Shown: one piece after another, positions 1 through 9,109 of the stretch
Layout: every line of letters starts with the position of its first letter
Position numbering within the stretch: the first letter of the stretch is position 1
Source: an uncultured Alteromonadaceae bacterium
GTDB lineage: Bacteria > Pseudomonadota > Gammaproteobacteria > Enterobacterales > Alteromonadaceae
Direction of reading: 5' to 3'
Length of the DNA: 64,000 bases
NCBI GenBank assembly: GCA_947503265.1
Contig: CANNDC010000015.1
Span: forward strand, 38,014-102,013
The notes under the pieces: model-generated
What the model saw: the letters and a program-made list of their open reading frames with translations, nothing else
What the model was told of the DNA's origin: nothing
The model's database searches: none
Made by a program: the position numbers and the translations under genes

Positions 1-37
1 ATGCAACGTGATAAAACAGCGATCGAATAAGGCAAGG

Positions 38-2467
38 TTAAAAATGATAGTGCGCGGTTAACTTGGCATTTCGACTTTCAGCAGGTAAACCACCCAAAAA
101 CATGGCTCTACTGTAGTAAGTCTCATCCGTCAGGTTACGCAGATTGAGCTGTAAGTCCCAATCTTCTAATCGGTAGCTAATCGCAGCATCCCAAACTGAA
201 TAGGAAGGAAGTGATGCATAAGGCAAACCGAATGCGGAAGAATTGACAGTTCGCTCATCTTCATAGCTCACCCCTAAACTAAAGATAACAGGAGCAGCCA
301 GTCCATCAAATTTCTGCTCGTAACTCGTCCAGATACGAGCAAATTTAAGCGGAACACCTTTAGATTGGCCAGAAAAATCATTGCCTTGAATAGTGATGGC
401 ATCTTGATAAGTTGCATTAAAATTCATCAACCAGTTTTCGTTCAGGTTAAAGTTTAAGTCGATTTCTGCCCCTTTACTTCTGTCTTCTTGGTCAAAGAAA
501 TACTGAGGAACATCAATATTGAAAGTGGGCGAATCAGGGTTGTCGTCGTATTCGTCATTGCCGTATCTCAAGTTTGTTCGACTGGTCTCAAAAATAACAA
601 ATGAAGCAAGTAGATTTTCATCAAACGCAGTCATTCGAAATCCAAGATCAATCGAGATAGATTCGGAGTTCGGCCTGTCATCTCCTTGAGAATCTAGACT
701 TCCCAAAATGCTATAGGCAGTTTGACCCTTTGAATAATTCAAAAACGCAGCTGTTTGCTCAGAAAACTGGTAATTCAAACCAAGATTGTAAGTAAAACCT
801 GAATCGTCTGTATCCAGTTCTTCTCCTACACCGGGTGCCCTGTCTGTACCTTTGTGCTGATAATCCTGATCTATCACAGTGTATGCTGCGCCTATACGAG
901 CTGTTAGCGCATCAGAGAAATAAACCACTTCTTGAGCACTGATGCCCCAAGCACTGACACTTTTATCGTAGTTTGATCTTAAACTGGGATCATAATCTTC
1001 AAACTGTCCTGTGGGGAAATTCGGATTTCGAATATCTAAAATGTACGGAAGACTTCCTCCGCCATCTGCATCATAGATGGAATAGGACTGAACGCTGGCT
1101 TCCCTACTCTCGTAGTTAGCACTAAGCAAATGTTCGCCAGACACAGAACCTAAACTCCATGTATTAGTTAAATCAATAAAGTACTGCCACATTTTTTCAT
1201 CGGCTAATTGACTTCGATATTCTTGCCTACGAGCAGCATAGGGAAAAAGCGTGTCGTCTACGACCAAGGGTGCTCTGGGGTTTGCGTTAATTTCTCCGTT
1301 TCTATTCCAGTAAACATAGTTAAAAGCACCAGTCTGACGAACAAATTTGGAAGAGTAGTCTCGATATTGAAGTTGCTGAGTTAGCTTAAAATCGTCTGTA
1401 AAACTAATATCATGGCGAAGTTTAACGCGGACTTCCGTGCCATCATTCGGACGAGACAGCGGAGAAATCAACCCTTGCGAGCCTAAATCAAAAGGTTCTG
1501 AACCATCGCTTGCCAAAACAGAGTTAGCCAGCTCTTGGCGCTGTTCATTTGAAAGTTGAATTCCAAAAACGTTATCGCCATCTGAATCACTATCGTTTGG
1601 TAAATCGGCTGCTGAGATATTGGCAGGAGAAACACTAATATCATCCAAACTCAGTATTCTGACAGGGTGACCGATTGAATCCACTTGAACAGAATCATCG
1701 ATTAGTGCCGCCGAGAATAAAAATTGGTTGTCTTGTGATACATCGAGACTAACTGATCCATATAACTCTGTTCTTTCCGAACTCAAACCACGATATCCAT
1801 CAGAGGTTTCGTAATTGGCAACAATTCGGTAGGCCGAATTGTCATTGATGCCTCCAGTTGCATCAAGCATCAAACCGTAATTTGCCCATTGTCCAATAAC
1901 CGTTCTGACTGAGTATGCCTCTTCTTGTTGCGGCTTCTTCTCGATTAAATTGATCACACCACCAGCGGCACCGATGCCGTAAAGGCCAGTTGCTGGCCCT
2001 TTTAACACTTCTATGCTTTCTATATTTGTCATAGAACGTGTTGGATTGTAATTATTTCCCAGATTAGCCCCCCCATAAATGCCATCATAGGTGTAATTGA
2101 CATCTAAACCTCGAATACTCAAGTTGTCGCCAATGCCATAATTGTTTCCAGCTTGTGTTAAACCACTCACGTTTCGTAGGCTTTCCTGAAGTGTCACCGC
2201 AGATTGTTCATTGAATAAAGTGCTATCAACCACCACCACAGCCGCTGGTGTTTGAATTAACTGCATATTTGACTTGGTTGCCGTGCCTGACTCCAAGATC
2301 AGACTATTCAGCCGACCATAAACCGTTAGTTTTTCGATACTTTGCTCTTCTGCATTTGGAGTTTGCTGAGCGATGACTGAAAAAGATGAAAGTGAAAAAG
2401 TAATAGAAATAGCCAACAAAGAAGGCATTTTGCCCTTTAAGTATTTACGTGTTTGTATATGAAACAT
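38..2467 (-). CDS. TonB-dependent siderophore receptor, Fur-controlled
   Basis: This is an outer-membrane receptor that would import a ferric siderophore using TonB energy. It has a signal peptide ending near SVIAQQ, a plug domain with typical siderophore-receptor motifs (LQESLRNVSGL, NLSIRGL, IEVLKGPATGLYG, GGVINLI) and a 22-strand barrel that ends in a C-terminal Phe (TAHYHF). The reading frame is open further upstream to 2602, but that extension would cross the Fur box at 2506-2524, so translation must begin later. I chose the ATG at 2467 because it gives the signal peptide a positive n-region. The ATG at 2428 has a better ribosome site (AAGGG) and is a real alternative. The neighbouring genes do not reveal the siderophore. 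Confidence 0.9.
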   Translation of the reverse strand: MFHIQTRKYLKGKMPSLLAISITFSLSSFSVIAQQTPNAEEQSIEKLTVYGRLNSLILESGTATKSNMQLIQTPAAVVVVDSTLFNEQSAVTLQESLRNVSGLTQAGNNYGIGDNLSIRGLDVNYTYDGIYGGANLGNNYNPTRSMTNIESIEVLKGPATGLYGIGAAGGVINLIEKKPQQEEAYSVRTVIGQWANYGLMLDATGGINDNSAYRIVANYETSDGYRGLSSERTELYGSVSLDVSQDNQFLFSAALIDDSVQVDSIGHPVRILSLDDISVSPANISAADLPNDSDSDGDNVFGIQLSNEQRQELANSVLASDGSEPFDLGSQGLISPLSRPNDGTEVRVKLRHDISFTDDFKLTQQLQYRDYSSKFVRQTGAFNYVYWNRNGEINANPRAPLVVDDTLFPYAARRQEYRSQLADEKMWQYFIDLTNTWSLGSVSGEHLLSANYESREASVQSYSIYDADGGGSLPYILDIRNPNFPTGQFEDYDPSLRSNYDKSVSAWGISAQEVVYFSDALTARIGAAYTVIDQDYQHKGTDRAPGVGEELDTDDSGFTYNLGLNYQFSEQTAAFLNYSKGQTAYSILGSLDSQGDDRPNSESISIDLGFRMTAFDENLLASFVIFETSRTNLRYGNDEYDDNPDSPTFNIDVPQYFFDQEDRSKGAEIDLNFNLNENWLMNFNATYQDAITIQGNDFSGQSKGVPLKFARIWTSYEQKFDGLAAPVIFSLGVSYEDERTVNSSAFGLPYASLPSYSVWDAAISYRLEDWDLQLNLRNLTDETYYSRAMFLGGLPAESRNAKLTAHYHF

Positions 2468-2505
2468 TATGAATTGCCAGATGAAATAGATTTTAATTGA
2501 ACTTA

Positions 2506-2524
2506 AATGATAACCATTATCATT
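2506..2524. promoter_or_regulatory. Fur box
   Basis: The sequence AATGATAACCATTATCATT is a near-perfect 19-bp inverted repeat. It contains the 7-1-7 Fur core TGATAAC-C-ATTATCA, one base from the consensus TGATAATnATTATCA. It lies 39 bp upstream of the siderophore-receptor ATG at 2467 on one side and 31 bp upstream of a small divergent ORF at 2556 on the other. Iron repression of both directions is inferred. Confidence 0.85.
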
Positions 2525-2555
2525 TGTATTTACAATATCGAAAGTGAATTTAAAA

Positions 2556-2702
2556 ATGACTAGTCGCTTACCAGTGCAAATTACGCTGGTTGTATTGGTC
2601 ATATCTGTTACGCTGTTTATGTTGTCCTATCTGGCATTGGACTTTTACAATAGAGTGGTGCTTCGACCAGAGCGTGAAGCGAAATTAAACTCGATTTTAT
2701 GA
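2556..2702 (+). CDS. 48-residue single-span membrane protein (candidate)
   Basis: An ATG-initiated ORF of 48 codons encodes one hydrophobic segment (about residues 9-28, ITLVVLVISVTLFMLSYLAL) followed by a charged tail (RPEREAK). An AAGTGA-like ribosome site lies about 9 bases upstream. It starts 31 bp from the Fur box and is divergent to the siderophore receptor, so it may be iron-regulated. I do not recognise the family. It could also be the relic of the N-terminal anchor of a larger protein, since the same frame meets another stop soon after its own. Confidence 0.4.
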   Translation: MTSRLPVQITLVVLVISVTLFMLSYLALDFYNRVVLRPEREAKLNSIL

Positions 2703-2793
2703 GTTGCATGAATCGCCGCAATGTCCATTGCAAGTCATGTAAACTGGCCCTAAGTATTGAAATCAGAGGTTTGCTTCTAAGCTAAGGAATGAT

Positions 2794-3432
2794 ATGACTC
2801 AGGAAACCTTTTCCGCCCTGCCATTATGGCGCGAAGGCTTGGAAACCACATTAGAGCAAACTAAGCATCAAGCTAGCTCTCGCTACTTGCAATTCGCCAG
2901 TATAGGTTTGGATGCAAGACCGAAAGTAAGAACGCTGGTGTTTCGAGGATTTATTGAAAATAGTGACTCGCTAGTCATTCATACAGATATTCGAACTGAA
3001 AAACACAAGGAGTTGGATAAGACTCCCGATGCAGAAATAAGTTGGTATTTTACTGAAACTAGAGAGCAGTTCAGAATTGCTGGAAAAGTGAATCAAGTGA
3101 CGAAAGAATCTAATGATTTACAGATTGAACGCAGCCAACACTGGCAGAATTTATCGACCGCAGCGAAACTAGATTACTACAAACCTGTTCCAGGCATTCC
3201 GTTGCCAAGCACAACACAGGCAAGCACAGTAAAGGCAAACACAGTACAGGCAAACACAGATATAGACACCCCTTCAGAGCAAGTACTTACCACACCCCAT
3301 GAAAACTTTGTTTTACTGATCTTTAAACCCGAGCAAGTTGATCATGTGATGCTAATGCCTTCACCTCATCAACGTGTGATGCATAGCTTGCAGCCTAACA
3401 ACCTATGGGAAAGCAAGCCCATCACTCCTTAA
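2794..3432 (+). CDS. pyridoxamine 5'-phosphate oxidase-like FMN protein
   Basis: The protein (212 aa) resembles the Alr4036-type pyridoxamine-phosphate-oxidase family of FMN-binding split-barrel proteins. It has the N-terminal PLWREGLETTLEQ region, the conserved RTLVFRGF strand, HTDIRTEKHKEL and the WYFTETREQFRIAG segment. These proteins are cytoplasmic flavoproteins, and the substrate of this branch is not established. It starts at ATG behind AAGGAATGAT. The segment at residues 138-157 is a low-complexity S/A-N-T-V-K/Q-A insert produced by a 15-bp tandem repeat, placed just before the C-terminal EQVDHVML region. It appears monocistronic and converges on the next gene. Confidence 0.8.
   Translation: MTQETFSALPLWREGLETTLEQTKHQASSRYLQFASIGLDARPKVRTLVFRGFIENSDSLVIHTDIRTEKHKELDKTPDAEISWYFTETREQFRIAGKVNQVTKESNDLQIERSQHWQNLSTAAKLDYYKPVPGIPLPSTTQASTVKANTVQANTDIDTPSEQVLTTPHENFVLLIFKPEQVDHVMLMPSPHQRVMHSLQPNNLWESKPITP
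3205..3264 (+). repeat. 15-bp intragenic tandem repeat, four units
   Basis: Four 15-bp units (3205-3219, 3220-3234, 3235-3249, 3250-3264) follow the pattern GCAARCACAGTAMAG with a few changes each. Because 15 is a multiple of three the frame is kept, and the product is a five-residue periodic insert (A-S/N-T-V-K/Q) in the FMN protein. Confidence 0.85.
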
Positions 3433-3453
3433 TAACTAGAAGTCAGTGCCACG

Positions 3454-4446
3454 CTACCCCTGCAATTCAGTAACAATTTGTTCAAGGGTTTCAAGTTTAG
3501 TTTTGTCTGCTTGATCACCCTTTGCCTTCTCAGCTTTAACTTCCCGTTCAAATTTCTTAATCATCAAATTGCGTTTTTTACGATTATAGAGTTCCAATGA
3601 GAACTGATCTTTAACCGAAGGTAAGATGGCATTAATAATCCGGTCTAGAATTTGATAAAGGAACTCGATTGAATAACCCGCAATAAAGCCCAATGCTGCC
3701 GAGCTCATGGCTACACCATCAGCACCGCCGACACTTTCACCGATTGCGACACTCTCTTCCAAGAAGAGAATAGTGACGCCACCGCTCACTGTGCCCAAAA
3801 ATAACCGATTAAAATGTTCCGGAAGTTTAGCAGGGTTAAACGTGCGTCCTGACAAGCGTGTACTGGTGATACGCATTAAATAAACATTCGCACCCAACAT
3901 GCCAAACACAAAGGGGTTCAAATATTGGTAAAAGAACAATAGTCCGGAATCTCGTTCTGGCACTACGGAACCTTCTGGATACTTTTCAGGGAAGGTAGTG
4001 ATATAAAAATCACAGTACATGGCGAAAAAAATCAGTGAGAACATGATGACCCACAACATCATCAAATATAACCCCATAGGCGAGCGGAAATATCGATCCC
4101 CATTTGCCCCACCCGTGGCACGCAAAGTATCGATTGTGACACCGGCATGTTCTTCGGTACTAATGCACTCTGTTAATTCGACTTCTACATCGATGAGTTG
4201 ATTGACTAACTCTTTTCTGCGCTCTTTAACACTGTCTTTAGGTGAGCTCGTGTCGCCCTTCGCTGAGCTTTGCGCATCTGAGGATAACTCATCTTGAAAC
4301 TCTTGGTATTCAATCAACAGTCTGCGTGCCTTGCCCACTTTGTCGAACCCAATCTTTTGGTCTTCAACATAGTCACAAAGAATTTGAACATCCTCTACTA
4401 GTGAGCTCTTTTTATGGCCCATGATTCTTTTGTATAAATCGATCAT
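3454..4446 (-). CDS. uncharacterised multi-pass membrane protein
   Basis: I do not recognise this 330-aa protein. It has a charged N-terminal cytoplasmic region (residues 1-120), a hydrophobic segment MLWVIMFSLIFFAMYCDFYI, a second at FFYQYLNPFVFGMLGANVYLM, a glycine-rich part (LGTVSGGVTILFL, VAMSSAALGFIAGYSIEFLYQIL), and a basic, coiled-coil-prone C-terminus (FEREVKAEKAKGDQADKTKLE). The layout suggests an inner-membrane scaffold or channel-like protein, but no catalytic motif is visible. It begins at ATG and lies 78 bp downstream of the RNase J-like gene on the same strand, so co-transcription is possible. Confidence 0.75.
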   Translation of the reverse strand: MIDLYKRIMGHKKSSLVEDVQILCDYVEDQKIGFDKVGKARRLLIEYQEFQDELSSDAQSSAKGDTSSPKDSVKERRKELVNQLIDVEVELTECISTEEHAGVTIDTLRATGGANGDRYFRSPMGLYLMMLWVIMFSLIFFAMYCDFYITTFPEKYPEGSVVPERDSGLLFFYQYLNPFVFGMLGANVYLMRITSTRLSGRTFNPAKLPEHFNRLFLGTVSGGVTILFLEESVAIGESVGGADGVAMSSAALGFIAGYSIEFLYQILDRIINAILPSVKDQFSLELYNRKKRNLMIKKFEREVKAEKAKGDQADKTKLETLEQIVTELQG

Positions 4447-4524
4447 CTTATTCTTCTAATTGTTCTGATTGATACAAATATGGTTGAAAACCACCCAATA
4501 AGGCAAGGTAATTGAGAGAATAAT

Positions 4525-5895
4525 TTATTGTTGAATGATTATTCGGCCTGTTCTTACCGCGTTTTTACGCATTTTTTGTTGCGGTGCCAAGATGAAAATG
4601 TCTCCGTTTAAACCGGTTAAAGATTTGGGAACATGGCTTTGCCTCGCTATCTCAGCATTAGCAATCATATGGGGTATTTCACCGTGCGTCGGGACGGCTA
4701 TTTGCGGTCTCACCCATTCATACATTTTGCGCAATTCATCCTGACAAGGATGGCCTGATGCGTGGATGGGTAGCCTTGAAGACTCAGATAAAACAGTCGT
4801 TATTTTTCTAGCTTTAAACGCATCGCAAAGCTTATCAATGGACTTTTCATTACCTGGAATGACAATGGAGCTGAATATCACCAAATCACCTTCGTCCAGC
4901 GACAAATCACGATAATTGTCTTGAGCCAATCTAGTTAGTGCCGCTCTTGGTTCACCTTGACTACCAGTGGCAACGGCCAGCACCTCATCTGCCATGAGAT
5001 AACCTGCATGATGGGAATCTATGATATTCAAATCTTCGGGCCAGTGACCGGTTGACTTGGCTGCCGCGACCGTATTTTGCAATGACCGACCCAAGAGTGC
5101 GAAGTAACGCCCAGTTTCGTTGGCAATTCTTGCTAGCGTAATAAGCCTTGCGATATTGCTACTGAAACATCCAACCACTACACGCTTTTTTGCTTCACCT
5201 ATCAATTTAGATAAACCGTGGTAACACTGTTGTTCCGATACAGAATGCCCCTCTCGCAATGCATTGGTAGAATCGCAAACCATGGCTAGAATATTCTGTT
5301 TTCGCATCAACTTAAAAGGATGTTCCCGGAATGGCTTGTCTGTCACAGGGGCTAGATCAATTTTCCAATCTGCGGTGTGAAATACCGAGCCCGCATCGGT
5401 GTGAATTGTTAACCCATGAGCTTCGGGGAGTGAATGGGTAATCGGTAGCCATTCTACTTTGAAATCGCCAATTGCAATGGTTTGGCCTGATTCCACTTCA
5501 ACAATAGGAATATTGGGTTTATTGCCATTTCTCGCCAACTTTCTACGTAAAGTTTCAGCTGTATATTTTGTGGTATAAACCGGACATTTAAATCTGTGCC
5601 ATAGATAAGGTAGCGCACCAATGTGATCTTCATGGGCATGGGTGATAACGATTCCTTTCAATCGTTCTTTTTGACGACTGATAAAAGCCGGGTCCGCACA
5701 AACAATTTCGTGTTTTTCTGCATGACTTGCTTGGTAATCATCTTCAGGGTTTAAAGGGCTATTAAACGTTAAACCACAATCTATCATCAGCCATTGCTCT
5801 GCATGCCCGTATAAATTCATGTTCATACCTATCTCACCCGTACCACCTAAAGGCAGAAACCAGAGATCCTTAACGCTTGGGGTTAGTGAACGAAT
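4525..5895 (-). CDS. RNase J-like metallo-beta-lactamase/beta-CASP ribonuclease, apparent AUU start
   Basis: The protein resembles ribonuclease J: a metallo-beta-lactamase domain with the metal motif THAHEDHIGALP, and beta-CASP signatures including VFSSIVIPGNEKS and HASGHPCQDEL near the C-terminus. It probably processes or degrades RNA in the cytoplasm. The first ATG in frame is at 5826, but the conserved family motif LPLGGTGEIGMN is encoded in frame upstream of it, with no ATG, GTG or TTG before the stop at 5911-5913. A strong ribosome site, AAAGGAG, stands six bases before an ATT codon at 5895, so I place the start there (456 aa). The long C-terminal domain of Gram-positive RNase J is absent. 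A point mutation or base error of an ATG is the alternative explanation. Confidence 0.8.
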   Translation of the reverse strand: MRSLTPSVKDLWFLPLGGTGEIGMNMNLYGHAEQWLMIDCGLTFNSPLNPEDDYQASHAEKHEIVCADPAFISRQKERLKGIVITHAHEDHIGALPYLWHRFKCPVYTTKYTAETLRRKLARNGNKPNIPIVEVESGQTIAIGDFKVEWLPITHSLPEAHGLTIHTDAGSVFHTADWKIDLAPVTDKPFREHPFKLMRKQNILAMVCDSTNALREGHSVSEQQCYHGLSKLIGEAKKRVVVGCFSSNIARLITLARIANETGRYFALLGRSLQNTVAAAKSTGHWPEDLNIIDSHHAGYLMADEVLAVATGSQGEPRAALTRLAQDNYRDLSLDEGDLVIFSSIVIPGNEKSIDKLCDAFKARKITTVLSESSRLPIHASGHPCQDELRKMYEWVRPQIAVPTHGEIPHMIANAEIARQSHVPKSLTGLNGDIFILAPQQKMRKNAVRTGRIIIQQ

Positions 5896-6015
5896 TTTGT
5901 ACTCCTTTGATTAGCCAACCACAGGCTAAAATGGCATAAATAGATATGACTACTCACGAGCCCGCCATTTAGTTTACAATATGCGGCCATATTTAAGCTA
6001 AAGATGTTGATTTGA

Positions 6016-6912
6016 ATGTTTAGGAACATTATTGGTGCAATTTCTATTGTCGGTTATTTTATAAATACCGTTTTTTGGGTCATCCCCATTGTTATTTTTT
6101 CAATTTTAAAACTGATCCCCATAGCCCCTTGGCAGACTTTTGTAAGCCATATTCTTGATGGCTGTGCGACGTCTTGGATTACCCTTAACAACCTCAACCA
6201 AAAGCTTACCAGCTCTACCAAATGGCAAGTGGAAGGGACAGACTCATTAACACTGAATGATTGGTACTTGGTAATTTCAAACCACCAATCATGGGTAGAC
6301 ATTCTTGTTTTACAACGCATATTCAATCGTAAAATCCCGTTTCTTAAGTTTTTTCTTAAAAAAGAACTTATCTGGGTTCCATTTCTCGGGATTGCATGGT
6401 GGGCGTTAGATTTTCCTTTTATGAGCAGGCACAGTAAATCTTATCTTGCAAAAAATCCGCACATGAAAGGAAAGGACTTAGAAAACACCCGAAAAGCCTG
6501 TGAGAAATTTAAATACAAACCTGTGAGTGTGATGAACTTTGTGGAAGGCACTAGGTTAACCACAGAGAAACAAGCACGCAGTGCAAAGACATTTGAATAC
6601 CTGTTGAAACCAAAAGCGGGGGGAATGGCATTTGTACTTGGTGCCATGGGTGAGCAATTACACAAATTACTCGATGTCACAATATACTACCCTCAAGGCA
6701 TACCAACTTTTTGGGATTTTGTTTGTGGCCGTGTTAAAACCATTCAGGTTGATGTACGTATACGTTCTATTGAAGAAATTTTGAAAAGTGACTATTACGC
6801 CATGGATTATTTCGAAAACCCCGCTCAACGCGCTAAATTTCAACAATGGCTAAACGGCATTTGGGCTGAAAAAGACCTGACTATTAAAACAATGGTAGAA
6901 AAAGGCGAATAA
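6016..6912 (+). CDS. lysophospholipid acyltransferase (PlsC/YihG-like)
   Basis: This 298-aa membrane-associated acyltransferase carries the PlsC motif H-x4-D at His90-Asp95 (NHQSWVD) and block III at 175-180 (FVEGTR). An N-terminal hydrophobic anchor spans about residues 8-37. It most likely transfers fatty acyl groups to lysophospholipids in the inner membrane; its closest recognised relative in E. coli is YihG. The gene starts at ATG and stops three bases before a paralogue, and a MscS gene overlaps the end of that paralogue, so the three form an operon. Confidence 0.85.
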   Translation: MFRNIIGAISIVGYFINTVFWVIPIVIFSILKLIPIAPWQTFVSHILDGCATSWITLNNLNQKLTSSTKWQVEGTDSLTLNDWYLVISNHQSWVDILVLQRIFNRKIPFLKFFLKKELIWVPFLGIAWWALDFPFMSRHSKSYLAKNPHMKGKDLENTRKACEKFKYKPVSVMNFVEGTRLTTEKQARSAKTFEYLLKPKAGGMAFVLGAMGEQLHKLLDVTIYYPQGIPTFWDFVCGRVKTIQVDVRIRSIEEILKSDYYAMDYFENPAQRAKFQQWLNGIWAEKDLTIKTMVEKGE

Positions 6913-6915
6913 GAG

Positions 6916-7815
6916 ATGATGAGATTCATCCCCTCATTCATTATTTATCCTGTTCATTTCATATTACAAATTATCAATATGACGTTTTGGGCAGTGTTGT
7001 TGACTGTTTTTGGCATCATCAAATTTTTACTTCCCTTTAGTCCATTTTCACGTGCTATCAATCCACTAATGAGTGCGTTTTTATCGGCATTTGGGCACAT
7101 ATCAGTTGGCCTTATTAAATTCTTCAATAACGCACATTGGCATTACGAACTCGATGGCGAGCTGAGTAAAGATAACTGGTATTTGATGATGCCCAATCAT
7201 CTGAGCTACATGGACATTATCTTACTGATTGAGTTTGCAGCTAAACGCATTCCATCACCAAAGTTTTTTTTGAAGAAAGAGCTTATGTGGATGCCGTGTG
7301 TTGGTGTTGCTGCATGGGCGCTAGATATGCCTTTTATGCGAAGATACAGTCGAGATTTTGTTGAGAAAAATCCGCATCTGAAAGGTAAAGACATAGAGAC
7401 AACGCGAAAGTCTTGCCAAAAGTTTAAGCACACACCGACAACCGTTATTAACTTTGTTGAGGGCAGTCGATTTACACCGGAGAAGAAACAACTTAAGAAC
7501 AGCCCCTATCAACACCTTCTTCCCCCAAAAGCTGGAGGAGTGGCGTTTACACTCGCGGCCATGGGTGAACAGTTCACTAATATTTTGGATGTCACTATTC
7601 AGTATCCCAAAAACCTCGAGCACCCCATGAACGATATGCTCGCAGGTAAGCTACAGGAAGTAGTGATTCATGTTAACGTTATGCCTGTGCACAAAGATGT
7701 CATTGGCGATTATTTTAATGACCAAGAATTCAAACAGGGTTTTCAACAATGGTTAAATGATACCTGGAAACGCAAAGACATCCTTATCGGAAAAATAAAA
7801 GCGGGCGAAAAATGA
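6916..7815 (+). CDS. lysophospholipid acyltransferase, tandem paralogue
   Basis: This 299-aa protein is a clear paralogue of the gene before it. It shares the N-terminal anchor, the catalytic motif NHLSYMD (His95, Asp100), the FFLKKELMWMPCVGVAAWALDMPFM block and FVEGSRF at 180-186. The pair probably arose by tandem duplication and then diverged, perhaps in acyl-chain or headgroup preference. The start codon is three bases after the upstream stop and the end overlaps the next ATG by four bases, so translational coupling is likely. Confidence 0.85.
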   Translation: MMRFIPSFIIYPVHFILQIINMTFWAVLLTVFGIIKFLLPFSPFSRAINPLMSAFLSAFGHISVGLIKFFNNAHWHYELDGELSKDNWYLMMPNHLSYMDIILLIEFAAKRIPSPKFFLKKELMWMPCVGVAAWALDMPFMRRYSRDFVEKNPHLKGKDIETTRKSCQKFKHTPTTVINFVEGSRFTPEKKQLKNSPYQHLLPPKAGGVAFTLAAMGEQFTNILDVTIQYPKNLEHPMNDMLAGKLQEVVIHVNVMPVHKDVIGDYFNDQEFKQGFQQWLNDTWKRKDILIGKIKAGEK

Positions 7816-9056
7816 AAACAACAGATATCAAGCAGTGGATTATCGATGGTTTATCCATGATGAATTTAGATGTCACTACTGACAGTGGAATTTATCAGGC
7901 AAGTGCCACTTTGGTATTGGTAGTTTTTGCTTATTTAGTTTTTGTAGTGGCCAGAACATTACGACGTTTCTATATTAAAAAGTTTACTATTACGCGCAAG
8001 AGTGAGTGGGATGATGAGCTTCAAAAACACGGCTTCTTTAGACGCTGTGGTCATATTCTTCCCGCCCTTGTGATTTTTATTTTTAGTCCTTTATTCTTTG
8101 TTGAAACTGACCTTATTTACTCCATTCTGCGTAAGGCGATGCAAATATACATCGTTGTTTCTGTGGTTTGGGCTGGCAATGCGTTGTTCAACACCATAGA
8201 AGATATCTACAACGCTTCTGAATTGGCCAAACGGGCACCGATCACCGGTTTTGTGCAAGTTGGGAAGCTGTTGATGGTGATCATTGCGATCTTACTGATT
8301 ATTTCCAGTTTATTGAGCAAATCTCCGCTTATATTGTTGTCAGGATTAGGCGCAATCACAGCTATTTTGTTGTTGTTATTCCGCGACACAATTTTAGGAT
8401 TTGTCGCTGGGATACAGATTGCCGCAAATCGAATGGTAAACACAGGCGATTGGGTAGAGCTGCCGAAATACGGGGCCGACGGCGAAGTGATGCAAGTAGG
8501 ACTAACAACTGTAAAAGTCCGAAATTGGGATAAAACCATATCAACAGTCCCGACTTATTCGTTGATAACGGATTCCATGAAGAATTGGCGAGGCATGTCT
8601 GAATCAGGTGGCCGACGCATTAAACGGCATCTGCAAATCGACATCCAAAGCATCCGATTTTGTGACCAAGAAACATTAGCGAAATACAAAAAAATTCGCT
8701 ACATCAAAGACTATATAGAACAGAAGACTCAGGAACTTCGAGACTTCCATCAACAGCAAAATATTGATGAACAGGATTTGATTAACAGCAGAAGACTCAC
8801 CAATATCGGCACACTTAGAGCCTACATGAGAGCGTATCTAGTCAATCATCCGAAGATTAATCATGAAATGACCTACATGGTGCGCCAACTTCCACCAACG
8901 GAACACGGTTTACCGTTAGAAATCTATTGTTTTAGCGCTGATAAAGACTGGGTGGCTTATGAAGGTATACAAGCAGATATCTTTGACCATATGATTGCGA
9001 TGTTACCTATATTTGATTTACGCGCTTATCAACGGATAAGTGATAAGCAATCCTGA
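7812..9056 (+). CDS. mechanosensitive channel, YbdG-like MscS family
   Basis: The protein (414 aa) has several N-terminal membrane spans, then the MscS pore-and-beta region with LSGLGAITAILLLLFRDTILGFVAGIQ, NTGDWVELPKYGADGEV and a long cytoplasmic C-terminal domain. Length and layout match E. coli YbdG, a small-conductance channel active in moderate hypo-osmotic shock. Its ATG overlaps the stop of the upstream acyltransferase (ATGA), so membrane lipid acylation and a tension-gated channel are co-expressed here. The functional link is inference. Confidence 0.85.
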   Translation: MKTTDIKQWIIDGLSMMNLDVTTDSGIYQASATLVLVVFAYLVFVVARTLRRFYIKKFTITRKSEWDDELQKHGFFRRCGHILPALVIFIFSPLFFVETDLIYSILRKAMQIYIVVSVVWAGNALFNTIEDIYNASELAKRAPITGFVQVGKLLMVIIAILLIISSLLSKSPLILLSGLGAITAILLLLFRDTILGFVAGIQIAANRMVNTGDWVELPKYGADGEVMQVGLTTVKVRNWDKTISTVPTYSLITDSMKNWRGMSESGGRRIKRHLQIDIQSIRFCDQETLAKYKKIRYIKDYIEQKTQELRDFHQQQNIDEQDLINSRRLTNIGTLRAYMRAYLVNHPKINHEMTYMVRQLPPTEHGLPLEIYCFSADKDWVAYEGIQADIFDHMIAMLPIFDLRAYQRISDKQS

Positions 9057-9109
9057 CAAGTAAATTTAACTCATTGTTCACTACTCAGCCTAATTGATAT
9101 TTTCGCAGA

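Noticed and set aside
1..30. Nine-codon ORF at the window start
   Set aside because: Too short, with no ribosome site visible; it may be the end of a gene outside the window or chance.
2468..2602. Longer N-terminus of the siderophore receptor
   Set aside because: It would place the Fur box inside the coding region and remove the signal peptide from the N-terminus.
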